Shown here piece by piece: positions 57,861-64,000 of a DNA stretch of 64,000 bases. Under the pieces are notes generated by a model that saw nothing but the letters and a program-made list of their open reading frames with translations, was not told where the DNA came from and searched no databases. The DNA is from Candidatus Didemnitutus mandela (GTDB lineage: Bacteria > Verrucomicrobiota > Verrucomicrobiia > Opitutales > Opitutaceae), in contig NJAL01000006.1 of the NCBI GenBank assembly GCA_002591725.1, positions 160,735 through 224,734 of the forward strand. The letters are read 5' to 3'. Positions within the stretch are counted from its first letter, which is position 1. Each line of letters starts with the position of its first letter. The position numbers and the translations under genes are program-made.

Positions 57861-57896
57861 AAAGGCTTTCCGTCGCCATGCCACGCGAAACCGCTA

Positions 57897-58151
57897 ATGG
57901 TCGGCATGCATGCATCAATCTCGCCCCCTCCCCTGATGCGCTTAGTAGCTGACCTCGTCAAACTTGCCGATTTTGGCCATCAACAACAATTGTTGAGCAC
58001 CAATACGCAAGCGATTTTCCACGCTCAACAAGGAGTGGCAGCCAATTTGCACAAACAGTTTTCGGATATCCAGCAGAACTATAAAAATACGCGCGCCGCT
58101 CGCGCTGGAAACGCCTCTACCACCGAATCAACCCTCGTTAAGAAAATGTAA
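57897..58151 (+). CDS. hypothetical protein, 84 aa
   Basis: open frame after topB; hydrophilic Gln-rich (MRLVADLVKLADFGHQQQLLSTNTQAIFHAQQGVAANLHKQFSDIQQNYKN); no family recognised. Confidence 0.3.
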   Translation: MVGMHASISPPPLMRLVADLVKLADFGHQQQLLSTNTQAIFHAQQGVAANLHKQFSDIQQNYKNTRAARAGNASTTESTLVKKM

Positions 58152-58916
58152 AAATTAATAAAATTATATATATAAAAATATATTATAATAAGGTGCATCA
58201 CAATGTAGTCTTCTAGTAGCACAACCGACTCGACTCACGTTGTGCCGCCCTGTTTCAGGGCGCTGAATATCCCTCCAAAGAAGCTCTCCAATCTTAAGGA
58301 TCTGCTTGTCGGGGAAAAACGCCGTCCGCGGTACGATGGAAACCGTGCAAGACCAAGGCGTAACATCTAGCACCATTGATCGCACTGAAACCCAGGCCCT
58401 CGTTCAAGATGAAAACGAGAAGGTCGACATGCAGACTAAGGCCGCAATCGGAAACGATTACCTATTCCCAATGAACAACTTAAGATCATAAACGACCTCC
58501 GAGCGTAAGACGGCTAGTAGCGCTAGTGAGCGGTTGAGCTACACGAGCACACCGCTAGCAAGGAACCAGGGAGCCAGCTCGCGGTGCAGCTTTCGTCGAC
58601 TGTCTCGCCGAAGCAGCACACAAAACATCAACGTAACTTTCCCAGGTAGAAAACTAAACTTCGACAACAAAAATAGAGCTCAGCAGAGTTGGTGCCAGAA
58701 GGCTTCGAAGAAGCTAGCAAATTTCTTTCCTTCAGTCAAATGTCAGCCTTTCAGGAATTACAGGCCGAACAGCAGACGCAGCAACAGCCGCGAAGGTTAT
58801 ACGAGAGGCTTTCGGCGGCCGCGGAGGCTGGCTCGATAGCGGATCGTCGCTGGACAGCGAATAATATAACTTAAGGCTATCGCAACTTCGTTTTGCGGGT
58901 TTGGTCGAATGTAACT

Positions 58917-59867
58917 ATGATTATAACCACTGCACAGCTTTTTAAACATGCCTACGGAAAATACGCTGTCGGCGCTTACAACATCAACAACGCCGAACAG
59001 GCCATTGGCCTGTTCAAAGGCTGCATCCAGTCGAAGGCACCTTTTATAATCCAGATTTCCAAAGGAGCCCGGAAATACACCCACAAACGGATGCTCGAAG
59101 CCATTATTTGTGCCGCTGGAGAGATTTTCCCGGAAGCGATTTTTGCCGTGCATCTTGACCACGGCGACGAGGAAACCTGTTACGATTGCATCAACTCAGA
59201 TTTTTTTAGTTCAGTTATGATCGATGCTTCACACGACCCCTTCGAGAAAAATGTTGAAATCACCAAGCGCATCATAAATGCCGCACATAAAAAATCCCTC
59301 TCCGTCGAAGCCGAACTAGGTATGCTCGGTGGAGTCGAGGAAGATGTCAAGGTCGAGGAAGGCCACGCAATGCTCACAGACCCAGCTGAAGCCGAAAATT
59401 TTGTGAAGCAAACCGGATGTGATTCCCTCGCCTGCGCGATCGGCACTTCGCACGGCGCTTTCAAATTCAAAGGGAAACAGTCGCTCCATTTCGACGTACT
59501 CGAAAAAATCAAGTCGCGCCTCCCAGGCTATCCACTCGTCATGCATGGATCGTCCTCCGTGCCGCAGAACGAGGTCAAGCGTATCAACGCCGCCGGCGGC
59601 CAGATTAAAGACTCGATAGGCGTCGATCCCAACGAATACCTCCCTGCTGCCAAACTCGGCGTCACCAAGATCAACATAGACACAGACAGCCGCCTCGTCT
59701 GGACTCGCGTCCATCGCGAATTTTTCTGCGACAAACCCGCCGAGTTCGACTTCCGCCAACCCGGTAAGACCTTCATAGACGAATACGCAAACTTCATCGC
59801 CAGCCGCAACATTTTCCTCGGTTCGTCCGGCCAGCTCGACGACCTCCGCGAGAGCCTTGGCAAATAA
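58917..59867 (+). CDS. fba: class II fructose-bisphosphate aldolase family protein
   Basis: start MIITTAQLFKHAYGKYAVGAYNINNAEQAIGLFKG; FAVHLDHGDEETCYDCINSDFFSSVMIDASHDPFEKNVEITKRIINAAH, VEAELGMLGGVEEDV, LACAIGTSHGAFKFKG, VMHGSSSVPQNEV, KINIDTDSRLVWT. Confidence 0.93.
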   Translation: MIITTAQLFKHAYGKYAVGAYNINNAEQAIGLFKGCIQSKAPFIIQISKGARKYTHKRMLEAIICAAGEIFPEAIFAVHLDHGDEETCYDCINSDFFSSVMIDASHDPFEKNVEITKRIINAAHKKSLSVEAELGMLGGVEEDVKVEEGHAMLTDPAEAENFVKQTGCDSLACAIGTSHGAFKFKGKQSLHFDVLEKIKSRLPGYPLVMHGSSSVPQNEVKRINAAGGQIKDSIGVDPNEYLPAAKLGVTKINIDTDSRLVWTRVHREFFCDKPAEFDFRQPGKTFIDEYANFIASRNIFLGSSGQLDDLRESLGK

Positions 59868-61229
59868 ACAGTATCCGTTTCAATTCCTGTGGATTGACAA
59901 CCTATCCGCCTTGATTTTTCGTCTGCTCATGCTGTAATCGTTTTCCCGTCCTCCGAGTTTTTTATCCAGTCGCGCGCACGCAGGCGAGCTCTTCGTGCAT
60001 ATCGGCCTGAATCTCCCCAAAGTACAGCCTCTTTTGATCGCTGACCTCTATAATTGCAGGGCGTTATTTCAGACGCTACTGATCTTTGTCGAAGGGATGA
60101 AGGTCGTGCGCCGTTGCGCAACGTATGAAAAGGCGTCCCGGGCGCTATGTAGCTTTCCCCTTCTTGCTCATTTACCACCCCCAGTTCTACTCAGAGCTGC
60201 TTTTGAAAGCGATTGGTCGCTTTCAAAGCACAAGCTGGCAGCAGTTCAGATCGATTGTGCAAAATTTCATCCAAGGCACCTCACAATGGACGGCCGCCGC
60301 AAAGCTTCCCTTTGACAAATTGTGTAAAACGGTCTTCGCAGCCTGGCGCTGCTCCGGAGGATCAGCCCATTGAGATCTGGGATATAAAACCCTCCGTCTC
60401 CTCAATGAAATTTGTGATTAATTGAACCGAGCCTGGCACCGGTAGGTTTGTTATCGGAGCAAGGGCATCGCCCCCTCCTTTCGGCCGGTAACCGCTGGCA
60501 CACACCGCTGCCCTGTGCACCGGAACCGGTTTGGCTTTTCTCGAAAATTATCCGACAGGGGGAAATCTTCACCGCACCTACTGTCCGCCAAAAGCTCGCT
60601 ACGGGCTGCTTATGGTGTAAACGACTCCAGCTCCGTCATCGAAGCCATTCATATGGAGTTCAGCCAGAGAAAGATGGCATCCGCTCGGGCCAGCCGAAAC
60701 GAGGAACTGTTCCAGCACCTACCGTCTCGGCAAAGTAGCGCTCGTGCCATGGGGCACACGCAGACAGCGCAATCATCTATCACCGGACTCTCGATGAAAA
60801 CGCTTAGCTACACATCGCCTTATGCGAATCGTACGCTTCCTATCATTTTCCCCCATCCCAACTTTCTGGCCATTTGTGCGAAGCAACAATCTGATTAATT
60901 TCGGTACGTCCGTTGACGCCAAGGAGTTCTTTCGTATGAAAGAAACGTTTTTTCAGATTCCTTGTTAATTTCTCCGGTAAATAACACAATTTTCTCGTCT
61001 TCTACCGATGATCTTGTCCCCCAACGAGATCTCCCCAGGCGGGGGCAGGCAACGAGCCTGTGTTCCGACAGGTGTATTCGACTCTCCACAATGAACACAA
61101 GGCCAGCGATTTTTTCAGAAAGTTTGACTGACCGTCTGGAAGAAGATCCCAATCTTCCGTAGCGATTCTACATTAAGCACGTAGATTCACCCCATCGGCA
61201 GTGCACCGCGCAACCATCTGCGGGAACGC

Positions 61230-61520
61230 CGCCGGCAATTTAAGCCGTTTTCTTCTGTTTTCGGCCATCCGGCTGAAAGAGAAATACGTTCTTACCGAAT
61301 CGGTTGGCGAAGCCGACACACGTGCCTCTAACCAAGCAAGCCGATCGCCGTACCCGCTTCGAGCAGGCGCTAGCCGCCCAGCCCGACCACCACTGCAGCG
61401 TTGTTGCGGTATGGAAGATAGACGAGCTTTCTTACGAAGAAATCGCGCTGGTACCGCAGATTCCCTTCGGCACGGCTATGTCCCGTCTTCACCATACGCA
61501 CCAGAAACCAGCGCGATAGT
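61230..61520 (+). pseudogene. ECF sigma factor, decayed
   Basis: region 4-like EQALAAQPDHHCSVVAVWKIDELSYEEIALVPQIPFGTAMSRLHHTHQK; upstream AGNLSRFLLFSAIRLKEK resembles the end of region 2; no intact full-length frame. Confidence 0.62.
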
Positions 61521-63003
61521 TTGAGGGGAAAACTTCATGAAAGTCTTCCGCACTCTCCTTGTTTAGGCGTTCTGCGTAGGGCACCAGGCACCAGTTTTTG
61601 CTCCGCTGTCTCGGAACGAGAAAGGCGAGACCAACGGCCGTCTTGCCCGCCACGAACCGACGTTCCGCCAACCCCTGCGTTTCCAAAGCTAACGGCCTGC
61701 GGCCAGAGCTCAGCTGTTTCAAACCGGTTCCATTTCTCTTAGTAGCAGCCATTCACTCGGCCTCTATGCACCGAGGTGCGGTAGCTATCGCACGACCTTT
61801 GCGTCAAGGCCCGCTGGCTCCACAATAGCTTCTACATTTTCCCAGAGCAGCTCGTATTTTTTGACGGCTCGGCAAAATCAAAAGCCAGAGAGGTCTAAGC
61901 CACTATTCTCATTGCTAAGTAATGCGGTAATTTATTGAATTTCAATAATTTGTAGAATAAAAAACCTCTTCTTCATTTTAAATGAATAAAGCGAAAGCGG
62001 AGTGCGTCCCCCAAAACCAATCTTTGGAGAACTTATTAACAAACTCTCGTCTCTGTCTCTCTCTCTCCTTGCTCACAGCCAGCTCACTCGCCATCGCGTC
62101 AAAAAGCGCCCCTATCCAACGGTAGCCTCGCAGCTCTTGGCCGTTTCATAGTCGGCGTTTCCGTTAACGCGCACCCCACCACCCCTTATTCGTCGCCGCG
62201 CCACCACTGGCCACCTCGGCGCCAGTGGTTGTAGCCACACCCGTCACCCGATCCCGTAACCACTATTTCTCCCGTTACCTATGGCTATTGGGGCGAACCC
62301 CATCGGTCCGGGTCTGAATTCCAAACGCTTGGGTTGTCGTTTCCATTGCCCAGTCCTCCGTTAAGTGAGAAGATTACTATAAAGACACTCCAGTAGCCGT
62401 ATCTTGGCGACCGACAACCGGCACCACGATGAGCCGCACAATTACGGCCGATGGCGCTGATCGCGGTCACGATGACCGCCGGCTGTAAGACGGCTAGCGC
62501 CTCTAAACCAAAAACCTCATCGTGTGCTGCGACTCTTCAGAATCGTTTTTGATCATCGACTGTGGACGGCATGCTTGTCGCAACTCAACGTACAGATCTC
62601 ATCCGGCATCATCGAAACCGACCTGTTTGCAGCTGCCTAAGTCTAAAGTCTAGTGTAAAGAAACAGCTCAGGCTGCCGCTTCCGACAACGAAGCAGAATG
62701 GCAACGCCTGCAGGCTCGCTTTCATGAGGCCACCACAGGGGGAAGCTGTCGCATCGGTTCGCTCCGTCGTCTGATTTTCGCTGCCGCTAGCAGCGGTGTC
62801 CTAGCCTTCTTGACAACGTGCCTGATCGTCGAAAGCTGTGCTAGCCAGTTTAAGACCACACCAAGATAGAACTTCAGTGGTACCTAGCACATCAGTCGAT
62901 GTGAAAACGCCAACGCTCTTCCACCATCGTCTGCCGATCCCGGCAGTGGCTGGTCATCTGAGCCTCCGGAAACGACACCCACCAAAATGGCTGGACTCAA
63001 GGT

Positions 63004-63837
63004 TCAAGGTAGCCAGGGAAACCGCCGTGCATTGGGTTTTCGTCTCTCACGCTGGGCGATCATAAACTCCTTCGCTTCCTCCGTCATGTAATAAAGCATG
63101 GTAGCATTGCCTGCGAGTTCCTGAATGCCGCTCTGGCCGTCGAGCTCCGCATTGAAAGCAGCCTTCAGGCAACGAATCGCAACCGGGCTGGATTGCAAAA
63201 TTTCGCGTGCCCAAGCCAGGCCCTCCTCTTCGAGCTGCGATATGGGCACGACCTTATTTACTAAGCCCATGTCGAGCGCTTCCTGCGCATTGTATTGGCG
63301 GCAGAGAAACCAGATTTCGCGTGCTTTTTTCTGTCCAACACCGCGGGCCAAATAACTAGAACCGAAACCGCCATCGAAGCTTCCCATCTTGGGACCAACC
63401 TGACCGAAGATCGCATTATCGGCCGCAATACTGAGGTCGCAAACCACGTGCAACACGTGTCCGCCACCGATCGCATAACCAGCTACGAGCGCAATCACAA
63501 CTTTTGGCATAGATCGAATGAGCTTTTGCACATCGAGCACGTTGAGCCGCGGCACCCCTTGATCGTCGATATAGCCACCATGGCCGCGCACCGACTGATC
63601 ACCGCCAGCACAAAAAGCATATTTTCCGTCCCTGGCCGGCCCCACACCGGTCAACAGTACGACCCCAACTCGCTGGTCTTCGCGTGCATCGAGCAATGCA
63701 TCGTAGATTTCCGAGACTGTAAGCGGGCGGAAAGCGTTTCGCTTTTCTGGCCGATTTATGGCGATTCTGGCGATCCCATCGGTCTTTTCATAGATGATGT
63801 CTGTGTAAGTTTTGGTGGATTTCCAAACGGTAGCCAT
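63004..63837 (-). CDS. menB: 1,4-dihydroxy-2-naphthoyl-CoA synthase
   Basis: 277 aa; [127 protein letters not shown]. Confidence 0.97.
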   Translation of the reverse strand: MATVWKSTKTYTDIIYEKTDGIARIAINRPEKRNAFRPLTVSEIYDALLDAREDQRVGVVLLTGVGPARDGKYAFCAGGDQSVRGHGGYIDDQGVPRLNVLDVQKLIRSMPKVVIALVAGYAIGGGHVLHVVCDLSIAADNAIFGQVGPKMGSFDGGFGSSYLARGVGQKKAREIWFLCRQYNAQEALDMGLVNKVVPISQLEEEGLAWAREILQSSPVAIRCLKAAFNAELDGQSGIQELAGNATMLYYMTEEAKEFMIAQRERRKPNARRFPWLP

Positions 63838-64000
63838 TCCAGCTACAGTGTGACAAACCGCTTAAGCAGCAAGCATTTTACATGATACGTCCGCGAGAGC
63901 GGCGAAGCGGCTTTTACTCTGACCACCAGAACTGCCGTTGGACTACAGCGTCAACTGGTCAACGTTATCGGCCTTCATGGCCTCTAATTACTGATAACTC

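Noticed and set aside
62045-62075. CT-rich stretch gtctctgtctctctctctcc
   Set aside because: Short low-complexity run; no regular repeat architecture
1-64000. CRISPR array, insertion sequence, prophage or PKS/NRPS cluster
   Set aside because: No spaced direct repeats, transposase/integrase motifs, phage structural motifs, or KS/A/C domain signatures recognised on either strand

Overview
The window is a mosaic of about 27 intact housekeeping genes and long, heavily eroded intergenic blocks. Summing the ORFs I accept gives about 26-27 kb of intact coding sequence, or roughly 42% of the window. Intact genes: tatC, ppdK, dapA-dapB-ruvA, an ECF sigma factor, tRNA-Lys(TTT), a Pal/OmpA lipoprotein, an M20 dipeptidase, purH, a beta-CASP/MBL hydrolase, an inositol monophosphatase, a 3-methyladenine glycosylase, rplU-rpmA, scpB, pgi, rsmI, Ppx/GppA, an RluA-family synthase, an M29 aminopeptidase, a class V aminotransferase, topB, a class II aldolase and menB. 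lpxK is present in two frames. The large gaps (about 5.0-18.7, 29.8-38.9, 47.1-49.4 and 59.9-63.0 kb) are not featureless. Reading across frames, I recognise decayed remnants of a TlpA-type thioredoxin, GH28 polygalacturonase, MscS channel, lysA, a Bcr/CflA-type MFS transporter, a PAS/GAF histidine kinase, an ABC-F ATPase, a methyl-accepting chemotaxis protein, an ABC transporter ATPase, an anti-sigma factor, dinB, a ligase-associated exonuclease, an ATP-dependent DNA ligase and a second ECF sigma factor. This fits a bacterium in an active phase of genome reduction. The gene content looks verrucomicrobial (Opitutaceae-like) and a host-associated lifestyle is plausible, but both are inference. 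I found no CRISPR array, recognisable transposase, prophage, PKS/NRPS or convincing new multi-gene system. The most interesting signals are the selective pattern of gene loss and a few concrete anomalies: split lpxK, ECF sigma without an intact anti-sigma, lysA loss with dapA/dapB retained, and a chimeric ORF made of two pseudogenes. All family assignments come from remembered motifs; no database search was run.
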